Notes: generated from the sequence alone by a model not told the origin. DNA of 64,000 bases from G963664585 sp963664585 (GCA_963664585.2 CAXXEO010000019.1:62001-126000); one strand, 5' to 3'; shown: positions 9,244-19,240, numbered from the stretch's first letter. A program made the numbers and translations.

Positions 9244-10695
9244 ATGAACAAGAATGAAGCGGTTGGCGTTATAGATGCTAAAAAAGACGTCATTGTCAGT
9301 GTAAACGACCAGATATGGGAATATGCCGAGCTGTCACTTCTTGAGTATAAGTCCGCCGCCCTCTATTGCAAAGTACTGCAGGAACAGGGCTTTATGGTGG
9401 AGTCGGGCATCGCGGGCATGCCGACAGCCTTTACCGGACGCTTCGGCAGCGGCAAGCCCGTCATCGGTATACTGGCCGAATATGACGCTCTTTCAGGATT
9501 GAGCCAGAAAGGTGGCTGCACCGATAAGACACCTATCATCTCCGGTGCCCCTGGGCATGGGTGCGGGCACAACAGTCTGGGCGCAGGCTCACTGGCAGCA
9601 GCTCTGGCTGTCAAAGCTTATCTTGAAAGCAACCCTGGTAAAAGTGGTACTGTGATCTTTTATGGCTGCCCCGGCGAAGAAGGCGGTGCAGGAAAGGCGT
9701 TCATGGCCCGCGACGGTATTTATGCCGAGCTTGATGCAGCCATCACCTGGCATCCCAACAGTGTAAACGAGGTCACTACCGGTTCAAACAACTCCAGTAT
9801 ACAGATCGAATACAAATTCTCTGGCGTTTCTTCCCATGCGGCTGGCGACCCCCATCTGGGACGTTCCGCTCTGGACGCGGTAGAGCTGATGAATGTGGGC
9901 GTACAGTTCTTGCGTGAACATACCATAGATGCCGCCAGAATCCACTATGCCATCACTGATGCGGGTGGATATTCCCCCAATGTGGTGCAGCCCACCGCCC
10001 AGGTGCTATACATGGTGCGTTCTCCCAAGGTTGGCCAGGCCATTGACCTGTGTGAAAGGGTGGATGATATCGCCAAGGGCGCCGCGCTGATGACCGGAAC
10101 GACAATGAAAAAGCGAGTCATAGACGGAACCGCTGATGTAGTGCCCAATTCTATTTTGGAAAAGGCGCTCTATAAGAATTACGAGGAAATTGGCGTTCCC
10201 ACCTATACTGATGAGGAGATCGCCTATGCCGCCGAAATAGTGAAAACCTATGAGAACCCCCGCACGACTCTGCCCGGCTTTGCCCCTAATTATGATTCTA
10301 AGATCGCTGAGTTTGTCCGTGAGAAGATCAAGGATGGCAGGCCACTCAACGACTTCCTTATTCCTCACTATTCTTCTGATGCCTCCCGAGCAGGATCTAC
10401 CGACGTGGGTGATGTCAGCTGGATTGTTCCCACAGGCCAGATCGGTGCGGTGACATGGCCGTCCAATTCTCCAGGACATTCCTGGCAGAACGTCTCAAGC
10501 GGATGCACATCGATTGCTCATAAGGGCATTCTCAATGCGGGGCGCGTCATGGCCGCTACAGTCATCGATATGCTTGACGACCCATCGATTATTGCTGCTG
10601 CCAAAGCCGAATTTGATAAAAAGCTGGCTGGACAAAGCTACCGTTGCCCCATTCCGGCAAACGTTGTGCCCACTGCTATCGGTACGTCTATGTAA
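9244..10695 (+). CDS. AbgB-like M20D amidohydrolase, array member 4
   Basis: Fourth paralogue, 483 residues, with ATG five bases after TTGGAGGCAG. The fold-defining motifs are kept (GHGCGHNSLG, CPGEEGGAGKAFMARDG, TWHPN, SSHAAGDPHLGRSALDAV, PGHSWQ). It is the most diverged of the five intact members: it reads WEYAELSLLEYKSA where the others have AETAFxEF, and WPSNSPGHSWQNVSSGCTSI near the C-terminal His ligand where the others have TTAAGTPGHSWQ. The changes sit near the expected active site, so a different substrate is plausible, but that is inference. It lies between repeat copies B and C. Confidence 0.87.
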   Translation: MNKNEAVGVIDAKKDVIVSVNDQIWEYAELSLLEYKSAALYCKVLQEQGFMVESGIAGMPTAFTGRFGSGKPVIGILAEYDALSGLSQKGGCTDKTPIISGAPGHGCGHNSLGAGSLAAALAVKAYLESNPGKSGTVIFYGCPGEEGGAGKAFMARDGIYAELDAAITWHPNSVNEVTTGSNNSSIQIEYKFSGVSSHAAGDPHLGRSALDAVELMNVGVQFLREHTIDAARIHYAITDAGGYSPNVVQPTAQVLYMVRSPKVGQAIDLCERVDDIAKGAALMTGTTMKKRVIDGTADVVPNSILEKALYKNYEEIGVPTYTDEEIAYAAEIVKTYENPRTTLPGFAPNYDSKIAEFVREKIKDGRPLNDFLIPHYSSDASRAGSTDVGDVSWIVPTGQIGAVTWPSNSPGHSWQNVSSGCTSIAHKGILNAGRVMAATVIDMLDDPSIIAAAKAEFDKKLAGQSYRCPIPANVVPTAIGTSM

Positions 10696-10713
10696 TTAAG
10701 ATTTTGATAAAGC

Positions 10714-10758
10714 AGCCTGCCCTTGTCCCAACAAAAGTGGTTCAAGAGCAGGCTCTTT
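10714..10758 (+). terminator. terminator after AbgB-like gene 4
   Basis: AGCCTGC-c-CTTG ... CAAG-a-GCAGGCT pairs across a 17-base loop and is followed by CTTT. Moderately strong. Confidence 0.55.
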
Positions 10759-10781
10759 GCTTAAGAGATGTTGCGGTTGTG

Positions 10782-10887
10782 CATAGTTGATTCATTTGAA
10801 AACAAGCTAGTGATTTCTTCTCCCGCCGAAGGCGGGGGAAGAAAATGACGTTTTAACTATAGCCAGTTTTTAAGTGAATTGGCTATA
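10782..10887. repeat. palindromic repeat family 1, copy C
   Basis: Full-length copy (about 106 bp) in the TATAGTTGATT-to-AATTGGCTATA orientation, with several point changes (catagttgattcattt at the left, AAGTGAATTGGCTATA at the right). Centre CTCCCGCCGAAGGCGGGGG. Confidence 0.9.
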
Positions 10888-11125
10888 TAATTCTTTTTCT
10901 GTTTGTCCTGTCGGATGGGGGCTAACAAAAACTTTGCGGTAAGTTGTTGCTTTTGCTTTTATGTAAAGAGGATAACGGTCACACAAACATATTCCCAATA
11001 CGTTATGACGGACATGCCGTCATTTTTTGTCGAATTATTCTAGCTAATAGTCACAAAAATGCAATTAAAAATGCATTGAATTTAAATCAACTTCTGTGTA
11101 AATATTAACGATATGTAAATATACC

Positions 11126-11154
11126 TTGACTTTTTAACTAAACTGTTGTTTAAT
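11126..11154 (+). promoter_or_regulatory. promoter of AbgB-like gene 5 / abgT
   Basis: TTGACT, 17 bases, TTTAAT. The spacer and -10 contain TAAAC-TGTT-GTTTA, a short inverted repeat that may be an operator. The same block, with the same spacing, occurs before AbgB-like gene 6 at 15785-15813. The preceding 10888-11125 shows nothing else. Confidence 0.6.
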
Positions 11155-11257
11155 TGTAGTAGTGAAAGCCATTATTTATGGCATATATTGTGCATAATCG
11201 TCAAAACGTTTATTGAATATCCGACGTATTGCCTAAAAGAAAAAAGGAGAACCGAAG

Positions 11258-12706
11258 ATGAATAAACTGGAAGCACTTGGCGCTATCGATGCAAAAAAGG
11301 ATCTTATCATCAATGCGAATGATCGCATCTGGGAATATGCCGAGACCGCATTTACCGAGTTTAAGTCAATGACCATCCTTTGTGAAGCACTTGAATCAGA
11401 AGGCTTTACAGTGGAAAAAGGGGTGGGTAAAGTTCCCACAGCCTTCACTGGACGTTTCGGTAACGGAAGTCCTGTAATCGGTATATTGGGTGAATATGAT
11501 GCTCTTTCCGGTTTGTCACAAGATGGTGGCTCAGCAATAAAGAACCCGATTAAGGGGGGCGCCCCCGGACACGGTTGCGGACACAACTGTCTTGGCACTG
11601 GTTCTCTGGCTGCCGCCATAGCGGTAAAAGAGTATCTTAAGAAAACGGGCAAGTCCGGCACAGTGATATATTTTGGCTGCCCAGGTGAAGAGGGCGGTTC
11701 AGGCAAGGCTTTTATGGCACGCGAGGGTGTCTTTCATGAACTGGATGCAGCAATTACTTGGCATCCCGGCGATACTAACGCGATTATGAGCGGAAGTTCT
11801 CTGGCTAATTATCAAGTTGCTTATAAATTTTTCGGTGTGGCTTCCCATGCGGCCGGCGATCCCCATCTGGGGCGTTCCGCTTTGGATGCTGTCGAACTGA
11901 TGAACGTGGGCGTGCAGTTCCTGCGTGAACACATAATCGACGCTGCCAGAATCCACTATGCGATCACCAATTCCGGCGGTTACTCTCCCAATGTGGTGCA
12001 GCCTACCGCTGAGGTTCTTTATCTGATCCGTTCTCCCAAGACCCCACAGGTGGAAGAGTTATACCAGCGTGTAAATGCTATCGCCGAAGGTGCCGCCCTG
12101 ATGACTGGCACCCGCATGGAAAAGGATTTTATAAAGGCTTGTTCCAACATGGTGGTCAATACCACTCTCGAAAAACTTCTTTATAAAAACTACGAGCAGG
12201 TTGGCGTTCCTACATATACCGATGAGGAAAAGGCTTTTGCTGCCGAGATTATCAAAACTTATGAGAATCCCTCTACCGAACCCAGCGGAGGGGCCAGCAA
12301 AATAGATAGGGCCATTTATGATCTCATGAAAGAGAAGATGGATCAGAAGCTTTCGCTCTATGATTTTCTGGTTCCATTTGCGAGCTATGATACATCCATG
12401 GCCGGTTCGACCGATGTGGGTGATGTGAGCTGGATCTGCCCCACAGCACAAATTTCGACCGTGACAACCGCCGCCGGTACCCCGGGCCATTCCTGGCAGT
12501 TCGTTGCTTGCAATAACACAAGTATTGCACATAAAGGCGTGCTTCTCGCAGGTAAGGTTATGGCTGGAACCGTGATCGACATGATTGATGATCCATCGAT
12601 CATTGATGTCGCTAAGGCAGAACTAAAACGCAGACTGGGTGCCAGCAACTATGTCTGCCCGATTCCCGAAGGCGTAATGCCTAGGGCAATCGGAAGCAAG
12701 ATGTAA
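11258..12706 (+). CDS. AbgB-like M20D amidohydrolase, array member 5
   Basis: Fifth intact paralogue, 482 residues, ATG after AAAAGGAG. It has the complete M20D set (GHGCGHN, CPGEEGG, TWHPG, SHAAGDPHLGRSALDAV, AAGTPGHSWQ) and the common C-terminus CPIPEGVMPRAIGSKM. Its variable loop reads ENPSTEPSGGASKIDRAIYD, similar in position to that of member 4. No terminator is seen in the 137 bases before abgT, so this hydrolase is the member most likely co-transcribed with the transporter; in E. coli abgB is likewise next to abgT. The promoter at 11126 contains a small inverted repeat. Prediction: hydrolysis of the conjugate imported by AbgT. Confidence 0.88.
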   Translation: MNKLEALGAIDAKKDLIINANDRIWEYAETAFTEFKSMTILCEALESEGFTVEKGVGKVPTAFTGRFGNGSPVIGILGEYDALSGLSQDGGSAIKNPIKGGAPGHGCGHNCLGTGSLAAAIAVKEYLKKTGKSGTVIYFGCPGEEGGSGKAFMAREGVFHELDAAITWHPGDTNAIMSGSSLANYQVAYKFFGVASHAAGDPHLGRSALDAVELMNVGVQFLREHIIDAARIHYAITNSGGYSPNVVQPTAEVLYLIRSPKTPQVEELYQRVNAIAEGAALMTGTRMEKDFIKACSNMVVNTTLEKLLYKNYEQVGVPTYTDEEKAFAAEIIKTYENPSTEPSGGASKIDRAIYDLMKEKMDQKLSLYDFLVPFASYDTSMAGSTDVGDVSWICPTAQISTVTTAAGTPGHSWQFVACNNTSIAHKGVLLAGKVMAGTVIDMIDDPSIIDVAKAELKRRLGASNYVCPIPEGVMPRAIGSKM

Positions 12707-12843
12707 ATTTTCTACTCTACTATTTATTAAAATTCGAAGATTAAATCGGTTATAAAATTATTTTAGTAGAAACGCGCTTGTGGTCTTCTCTCTGATATGG
12801 CAGTAAAGCGCGTACTATATATTAAAATGGGAGGGTTACCTTA

Positions 12844-14397
12844 ATGAGTACTGCAGCCAACACGAAGAAAAGTGGCTTCGAAGCGTTCCTCGCGGGACTA
12901 GAGAAGCTCGGAAACTTGCTACCGACCCCATTTACCATCTTTGCATTCTTATTTGCACTGACGGCCGTTTGCTCAATTATTTTCGGATCCATGGGCACAT
13001 CGGCGATAAATCCCGCTGATGGTAAAAAAGTTGTTGCCCAAAGTATACTTACCGACGCAGGTCTTAAGTGGATTCTTGCGAGCCTGGTTACTAACTTCAC
13101 CGGTTTTGCTCCTCTGGGTCTGGTGCTGGTTATGACATTGGGCGTCGGCCTCTGTGAAGAAGTCGGTCTGCTCAATGCATTAATCCGTAAAATGATGGCC
13201 GGTCTGCCCGCTCCAGTAGTTCCTTACATGATTATTCTGATCGGCGTTATGGCTCAGATCGCTTCTGACTCCGCTACGCTGATTATTCCTCCGCTTGCCG
13301 GCGCTGTTTATTTAGGCGTGGGCAGACACCCCGTTGTTGGTGTTCTGACCGCATATGCCGGCACAACCCTGGGTTATCTGGCTAACCCCATCATCACCGG
13401 TACTGATGCGTTGGCAGTTGGTATCACCAACACCGCGCTGAAGGTCATCCTCCCCAATATGCAGCTGGATGCCCTTTGCAACTGGTACTTTAAGCTTGCT
13501 TCGGCCACATTCTTGGCGGTTGCTCTCGGTTTCGTATCTGACAAGATTGTTGAAAAACGTTTTGGCAAGTATACCGGCAAGGCTCTCGATGGCGTCAAAG
13601 TGGACCACTTTGCTTTTACTCCTGCTGAGCAAAAGGGCCTGCGTGTTACTGGTATCGCTGCTCTGATCTACATAGCTTTGTTGGGTTGGGGAATGACTGT
13701 ACCTGGTCTTCTGCTTCATCCGAAGACAGGCCTCATTGGTTCTCCTTTCCTTTCCGGTATTATTCCGATCCTTTGGACACTGTTCTTTGTCAGCGGCCTG
13801 ACTTATGGCATCGTTTCTGGCTCGATCAAGACAGAAGCGGACGTCAGCAAGGCCCTCACCAGAAGAATGGCCAGCCTGGGCTCCTATATCGTCATGGTTT
13901 TCACAGCGGCTCAGTTCATGTCGTTGTTTGATTGGTCCAAGATGGGCACACTGCTCTCTATCAGCGGCGCACAGGGCCTGAAGGCTATGGGCCTGACAGG
14001 TATCCCGCTGATCCTTCTCTTCATCTGGTTTATCGCCCTTCTGGACTTCCTTATCGGTTCTGCTTCTGCAAAATGGGCGCTTTGCGCACCTATCTTTGTC
14101 CCTATGTTTGCAATGCTGGGTTACCATCCTGCATTTACTCAGCTTGCCTACAGAATTGGTGACTCTGCTGCCAACATTATGTCCCCAACCTCCGCGTTCT
14201 TGTGGATGCTGCTTGACCAGTGTAAGGAAAAGTACGATTCCAGCATTACATTTGGTAACTTCCTGTCCACCCAGTTTATATTCTTCATCGTTTCTCAGGT
14301 TGGCTGGGCGATTATCATGATCGTTTGGATGTTGCTTAACCTGCCAGTCGGCCCTGGCTGCCCGATTTACCTCCCCGCAGGTCTGCTCAAGATCTAA
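12844..14397 (+). CDS. abgT: AbgT-family transporter (p-aminobenzoyl-glutamate type)
   Basis: Integral membrane transporter of 517 residues (E. coli AbgT about 510), start ATG 6-8 bases after GGGAGGG. Many hydrophobic helices alternate with short loops. Family signatures are clear: a helix-hairpin segment around ASDSATLIIPPLAGAVYLGVG, the LANPIITGTDALAVGIT motif, and the C-terminal GSASAKWALCAPIFVPMF with YRIGDSAANIMSPTSAF. AbgT of E. coli imports p-aminobenzoyl-glutamate, while relatives YdaH and MtrF have been described as drug exporters; placement directly behind AbgB-like genes favours uptake here. A strong terminator follows 17 bases after the stop. Confidence 0.92.
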   Translation: MSTAANTKKSGFEAFLAGLEKLGNLLPTPFTIFAFLFALTAVCSIIFGSMGTSAINPADGKKVVAQSILTDAGLKWILASLVTNFTGFAPLGLVLVMTLGVGLCEEVGLLNALIRKMMAGLPAPVVPYMIILIGVMAQIASDSATLIIPPLAGAVYLGVGRHPVVGVLTAYAGTTLGYLANPIITGTDALAVGITNTALKVILPNMQLDALCNWYFKLASATFLAVALGFVSDKIVEKRFGKYTGKALDGVKVDHFAFTPAEQKGLRVTGIAALIYIALLGWGMTVPGLLLHPKTGLIGSPFLSGIIPILWTLFFVSGLTYGIVSGSIKTEADVSKALTRRMASLGSYIVMVFTAAQFMSLFDWSKMGTLLSISGAQGLKAMGLTGIPLILLFIWFIALLDFLIGSASAKWALCAPIFVPMFAMLGYHPAFTQLAYRIGDSAANIMSPTSAFLWMLLDQCKEKYDSSITFGNFLSTQFIFFIVSQVGWAIIMIVWMLLNLPVGPGCPIYLPAGLLKI

Positions 14398-14413
14398 AAG
14401 GGTTGCTACAACA

Positions 14414-14450
14414 CAGAGCCCCGGCGCAATAGTGCCGGGGCTCTGTTATT
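14414..14450 (+). terminator. rho-independent terminator after abgT
   Basis: CAGAGCCCCGGC ... GCCGGGGCTCTG, 12-bp perfect arms with an 8-base loop, then TTATTT. Confidence 0.9.
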
Positions 14451-14615
14451 TGAAATTTAGAATTCTTGTGAAATGGATTTCGCCTTAATTTAATGCAATT
14501 TGAAAAACAAGCCCAATATAGCCAATTAACTTAAAAACTGGCTATATATAAAACGTCATTTTCTTCCCCCGCCTTCGGCGGGGGAAGAAATCACAAGCTT
14601 GTTTTCAAGTTAATC

Positions 14616-15668
14616 GCTACATTGTCAAGCCAAATGCGACAGTTCGAGTAGAAAGAGCTGGGAAGGTGTATTCCAATTAAGACATTTTCGGGGTCTGTTG
14701 TTTATAAGCAGAAGAGAAGAAGACAGGTTTTGATGAGAAACAGTGGACAGAACAGTACCTTTCGGAAAGAACTCTCTGAGCAAACCGTTACCGTACTCAT
14801 TGCTTCCTCTCTGATGCGGACAATATGGATCAGCGAAATAAAGAGTTAAGCCTAGATCTATCTGGATTACATCATAACAGGCAAATTCACCGCCACGATC
14901 TGTTGTTGCTGTTTTGAATGTGCCTTGTGGCAATAAAGTGTGCAGGTGCTTGATTGCAGCTTCCATGGAAGCTGCCGTTCGATCAGGAATGGGAACGGCT
15001 GTATAGAACCTTGTTTTTCGTTCCACAAAGGTGGCCAAGCAACCACCGGAACCCCTAGAGGAAACCACCGTATCAAGTTCCCAATGCCCAAATGTTTCTC
15101 TGGTATATACCTCTTTCGGTCTCTTGCGGATAGAAGTACCACGAGCATAATGCGCAAGATTTTTACAGCTTCTCTTTTTTCCATTACGGCGCAGCACATC
15201 TGCGGTGAGTCCGTTCAGTCGTCCGGCATAAAGCCAGTTGTATATTGTTTTAAAGCTCAGTTGGCTTGAAGTAACGGTATGTGATATTTGTTCTGGCGAC
15301 CAGGTCTCTTTCAGCTTTTCTGCCACAGCTGCGCACAACTCCTCGTTCCATTTCCCTTGAGGTTTGCTGTTGTGCCGTTTCTTCTGGTAATCCAGTTGTG
15401 CTTCTTCTGCGTTATACGCTCGGGCACCGTAAAAACGTTTCAATTCTCTAGCGATACTGCTGTGGTGACATCCCAGACGTGATGCGATTTTCCGGGTCGT
15501 ATATCCGATTTGACGGAGTTCCTCTATCTTTCCTCGTTCGAATGTTGTAAAATGGTGGTGGCTCATGGCTGCCTCCTTGTGTGAATGTTGTTGTTGCAAA
15601 CTCTATTCTACACGTTTTGGCCGCCTTGGGCTATCTTTTTTCTGTCGCATTTCATTTTACAATGTAGC
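14616..15668 (-). mobile_element. IS30-family insertion sequence, copy 1 (1053 bp)
   Basis: Bounded by imperfect terminal inverted repeats of about 27 bp beginning GCTACATTGT at both ends and sharing AAATGCGACAG further in. A 4-bp direct duplication AATC (14612-14615 and 15669-15672) flanks it. It carries a single transposase gene on the minus strand. The other two copies in the window have exactly the same length. Confidence 0.95.
14625..15566 (-). CDS. IS30-family transposase, copy 1
   Basis: DDE transposase of 313 residues. The start is the ATG at 15566 preceded by AAGGAGGCAGCC; a longer TTG-started frame exists but has no ribosome site. The N-terminus has the IS30 helix-turn-helix (TTFERGKIEELRQIGYTTRK, then SRLGCHHSSIARELKR). 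The catalytic core shows HWELDTVV (first Asp), TTDRGGEF (second Asp) and the final Glu in NGLLREFFPKG. The frame is complete, so the element is potentially active. It differs from copy 2 at only two visible residues (QIDLG against QKDLG, CLNW against CLYW), which indicates recent spread. Confidence 0.95.
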   Translation of the reverse strand: MSHHHFTTFERGKIEELRQIGYTTRKIASRLGCHHSSIARELKRFYGARAYNAEEAQLDYQKKRHNSKPQGKWNEELCAAVAEKLKETWSPEQISHTVTSSQLSFKTIYNWLYAGRLNGLTADVLRRNGKKRSCKNLAHYARGTSIRKRPKEVYTRETFGHWELDTVVSSRGSGGCLATFVERKTRFYTAVPIPDRTAASMEAAIKHLHTLLPQGTFKTATTDRGGEFACYDVIQIDLGLTLYFADPYCPHQRGSNEYGNGLLREFFPKGTVLSTVSHQNLSSSLLLINNRPRKCLNWNTPSQLFLLELSHLA

Positions 15669-15784
15669 AATCAACTATAAATTTGTTTTATAATTCAAAA
15701 CGATAGATTTTATATGCTCAATTAGATTTGATGTTTTTTTTTTGGCATGCGGCAAGCAAACTGCAAGGAATCTTGCATATGGAC

Positions 15785-15813
15785 TTGACATTTAGACTAC
15801 TTTGTTGTTTAAT
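15785..15813 (+). promoter_or_regulatory. promoter of AbgB-like gene 6
   Basis: TTGACA, 17 bases, TTTAAT. The block continues with the sequence TTGTTGTTTAATTATA..TAGAAA that closely follows the promoter at 11126. The leader to the gene is about 270 bases and shows nothing else recognisable. Confidence 0.6.
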
Positions 15814-16088
15814 TATATTATAGAAATGTATAAAACGACTGTAATTATGTACAAAATGCACAATATTGTTTTTGATTTTTTTGCAAGTATTTTTCTCGAA
15901 GAGTTTGTTCCACTCATGTTTACGGTTATTTGATAGGATCAACTTGGACATGTTCACACATAAATGGAGATGAGTTTTCACTGCGCAGTGTTTATGTATT
16001 CTAATACTAAAATCCTTTAGTACATATCGCTTGGTCTTCTTGGATAAATCAAAACTGTCAAAATATTCTTTAAATTGGGGATGGTAAC

Positions 16089-17520
16089 ATGGATTTCGAG
16101 AAAAAAATTATATCTTTCATAGAAGCCAAGTCCGATTGCTTTTTTGATATCAACGACAAGATATGGGAATACGCCGAAACCCGTTTCACCGAGTATCAGG
16201 CTGCTGCCCTTCAAAAAGAAGTTTTGTCCACTGAGGGCTTTCAGATTAAAAGCGGGCTGGCTGGGGAAGAAACCGCCTTTATCGCCGAATATGGCGTCGG
16301 CGGCCCAGTGATCGCAATGATAGGCGAATATGACGCTCTTTCTGGCCTTTCCCAGAAGGCCGATGTCACTTTTCATGATCCCATTATCCCGGGCGGACCC
16401 GGCCATGGTTGCGGGCATCAGCTTTTGGGCACGGCCGCACTGGCTGCTGCGGTTGCTTTGAAAGACTTTATGAAGTCTGAAAAAGTAAATATAGGTCGGG
16501 TACGCTATTATGGCTGCCCCGCTGAGGAAAACGCAGGCGGAAAAGCCTTTTTGGTACGAGATGGATTTTTTGATGATGTAGATATAGCCATAAGCTGGCA
16601 TCCCCATTTTGTTAATTCCGTAACCGACGGCGGCTTTCTGGCGAATTTTCGAGTATTTTTTAAATTTACAGGCACATCTGCTCATGCGGCCGGGTCTCCT
16701 CATCTGGGACGTTCCGCTCTGGATGCGGTTGAACTTATGAATGTAGGTGTCAACTATATGCGTGAGCATATGATTTCCCAGGCTCGTGTGCATTATGCGG
16801 TCACCAATGCGGGTGGCACAGCACCTAACGTAGTTCAGTCGGATGCTGAAGTTCTATATGCCATTCGTGCCCCTAAGGTAACCCAGGTAAAGGATCTTAT
16901 GGTCAGGATCGAAAAAATTGCCCGCGGGGCCGCCCTGATGACCGAAACAGAGGTCAGTGTACGACAGGTTGCAGCTTATTCCGATTTTATCGTGAATGAG
17001 ACAGTTTCATCCCTCTATGAAAAATACATACGTAAAGTTCTGCCCATCGACTATACACCTGAGGATCTGGAGTATGCCCAGAAGTTTGTGGCAACGGTAC
17101 CCAAGATGGATATGGACAACTATAGAGACCATGCTGGCCAAGGATTTAGGGCCTAAAAGGTGATACCCTGCGTGATGAGGCCGAGAAACCCATCAGCCAG
17201 GTTTTTATTCCCCGTCAAAAGGCTGGAGGCTCTACCGATCTGAGTGATGTCAGTTGGGTATGTCCATCGGGTCAGTTCAACATGGTTACTTATGCTGCCG
17301 CATCGCCAATGCATGCTTGGCAGGCGGTCGCCCCAAGGGAAATCTGCAATTGCCCATAAGGGCATGCTAGGGGCGGCCAAGGTGATGGCACTTACCGGAG
17401 CAGAGTTTTTGCTTACTCCTGCACTTATCGCCAAAAGCCAAGTCAGACTGGATGGAAGCGTTGGGCGGGGAAAGTTATCCCAACCCTCTGCCTGCCTCCT
17501 CCAAGCCAGAGATTTGGTAA
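16089..17520 (+). pseudogene. AbgB-like M20D amidohydrolase, array member 6, frameshifted
   Basis: The frame is open from ATG 16089 to about 17130 and ends early at 17156, but the remaining C-terminal third is present in other frames up to TAA at 17518-17520. Removing four single bases (near 17130, 17158, 17332 and 17440) restores a full protein of about 476 residues ending PLPASSKPEIW. This member belongs to a different subgroup from 1-5: the motifs read GHGCGHQLLG, CPAEENAGGKAFLVRDG, SWHPH, SAHAAGSPHLGRSALDAV and SPMHAWQ. The upstream metal ligands are kept. All defects are +1 insertions with no nonsense changes, so either fresh decay or base-calling error would explain them. The promoter matches that of member 5. 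Confidence 0.8.
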
Positions 17521-17602
17521 ACAGAGAGTTCAGGCTTAGATAAGCAGGATTAAATTTGTGTTCCTTTAGAAATTTTATAAATTAATTTAGGAGGTTTGCC
17601 CA

Positions 17603-19035
17603 ATGGCTTTTCAAGAAAAAATTGCCCAGCTTGTTGAAGACAGAAAAAAATTGTTTATTGACATGAGCGACCAAATATGGGGGCTTTGCTGAGCCCAGAT
17701 TCGCTGAGTACAAGTCCTCTGCTCTGCAGGCGAAGATCATGAAGGAGCTGGGCTTTGAAGTCAGGATGAACTTGGCCGGTGAAGAAACTGCTCTGATTGC
17801 TGAATATGGCTCAGGGAAACCAATCATTGCTTTCCTGGGCGAGTATGATTCTCTTTCTGGCCTGTCGCAAGAAGCCGACAAGTCCGTACATTCACCCTGT
17901 TCTCTCAGGTGGTGAAGGCCACGGCTGCGGACACAACCTTTTGGGCACTGCTTCCGCTGCTGCTGCTGCCGCTTTGAAGGACTATATGGTAGAACATAAA
18001 CTTCCTGGTACCATCCGTTATTACGAGCTGTCCTGCTGAGGAAAATGCCGGTGGAAAGGCATATCTTGTTCGTGACGGTTTCTTCAATGATGTTGACGTG
18101 GCCATCACATGGCATCCAAATAGTATGAACATGGTGTCCTATACCGGTTCACTGGCCAATTTCCGACGTATTCTAACACCTTCCATGGCACATCTTCCCA
18201 TGCGGCGGGCGCTCCCCATTTGGGACGTTCCGCGCTGGATGCTGTTGAATTGATGAATGTTGGCGCCAACTATATGCGTGAGCATATGATCTCTGAAGCA
18301 CGTGTTCATTACGCAGTCACCCAACACCGGTGGTACCGCTCCCAACGTTTGTGCAGTCTGAGGCACAGGTCCTTTATGCAATGCGCGCTCCCAAGGTCAC
18401 GCAGGTCAAGGATCTCTATAACCGCCTTGAGAAGAATCGCGAAGGGCGCCGCTCTGATGACCGAAAACCGAGGTCGATATTAAGCAAGTTGCAGCCTACT
18501 CCGGACTATGTCGCTAACAATGTTATCGCTGAGCGTCTGGGTGTACATATGGCTGCCTTCCTTCCCCCTTGACTACACTGAGGAAGAGCTTGCCTATGCC
18601 GCACGCTTTAAAGAAGTGACCACAGAGTTGGACAAGAAAAACCTTATGTCGTCTTTGGAGCTAGTCGTTGGTAAAAAGAAGGTCGCCGAATACGCTGCTA
18701 TGCCGATGTTTAACTTCCTCGCCCCTACAGTCAAGCTGGGAAGTGGGTCTACGGATGTCGGCGACGTCAGTTGGGTGTGTCCTACCGCCCAGTTTACTGC
18801 GGCAACCTGGGCTCCGGGTACCCCCGGACACGCTTGGCAGGTGACAGCCCAGGGCAAATCAAGCATTGCCCACAAGGCGACGATTTTCGCTGCCAAGGTA
18901 ATGGCTTGCACCGCCTATGACTTTTTGATTGATCCCGAACTGGTTACAGCAGCTCGCAAGGACTGGGAAGAGACATTGGGTGGAGAGACTTATCCGAATC
19001 CTCTGCCTGCCTCTGCCAAGCCTGAGATTTGGTAA
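17603..19035 (+). pseudogene. AbgB-like M20D amidohydrolase, array member 7, multiply frameshifted
   Basis: Begins with ATG 17603 after TAGGAGG and ends at TAA 19033-19035, and along its length matches member 6 (C-terminus PLPASAKPEIW; GHGCGHNLLG, AEENAGGKA, WHPN, GRSALDAVELMNVGANYMRE, PGTPGHAWQ). The first frame closes within 100 bases. About ten single-base insertions between 17680 and 18575 break it (for example an extra base in ATATGGGGGCTTT, GAGC for GGC in the YYGCPAEE motif, extra C in the FLPLDY region); after 18575 the frame is intact to the stop. As written the gene cannot make a full protein. The codon pattern, intact motifs and insertion-only damage raise the possibility of sequencing error. 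Confidence 0.82.
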
Positions 19036-19101
19036 GCAGACCAGTAAGATTTTCGTGTAAAAGCCGACAAATGATAGACTTTTAACCCCATAATTTGTTT
19101 C

Positions 19102-19136
19102 CGGCAAGCCGTCTTATATGATGGCTTGCCGTGTTT
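19102..19136 (+). terminator. terminator after AbgB-like gene 7
   Basis: CGGCAAGCC ... GGCTTGCCG hairpin (9-bp arms, 12-base loop) followed by TGTTT. Confidence 0.75.
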
Positions 19137-19212
19137 CGTATGAAGCGAGAGCATTTTGTAGCGTGCGCGAAGGCTATTACGGTCTTGAGCATTAGGCACA
19201 GCACTAATAAAT

Positions 19213-19240
19213 TTGACAAGCGAAGAATTTTAGTTATCAC
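19213..19240 (+). promoter_or_regulatory. candidate promoter of the CPG2-like gene
   Basis: TTGACA, 16 bases, TATCAC. Transcription would begin near 19247, just ahead of the large palindrome. Confidence 0.45.

Larger units (their letters stand above)
14517..15679. repeat. palindromic repeat family 1, copy D, split by IS30 copy 1
   Basis: Left part 14517-14615 is a standard copy from TATAGCCAATTAAC to TTCAAGTTAATC; the right end AATCAACTATA resumes at 15669. The IS30 copy sits inside the terminal repeat and has duplicated AATC. Confidence 0.92.

Noticed and set aside
13312..14127. 271-residue antisense frame over abgT
   Set aside because: Very charged and lacking any domain; AbgT on the plus strand is certain and the antisense frame follows from its codon use.
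3538..19035. Reading the array as an assembly artefact of one repeated gene
   Set aside because: The copies differ throughout, have distinct upstream and downstream sequences and distinct variable loops, so they are real separate genes; only the +1 cluster in members 6-7 looks technical.
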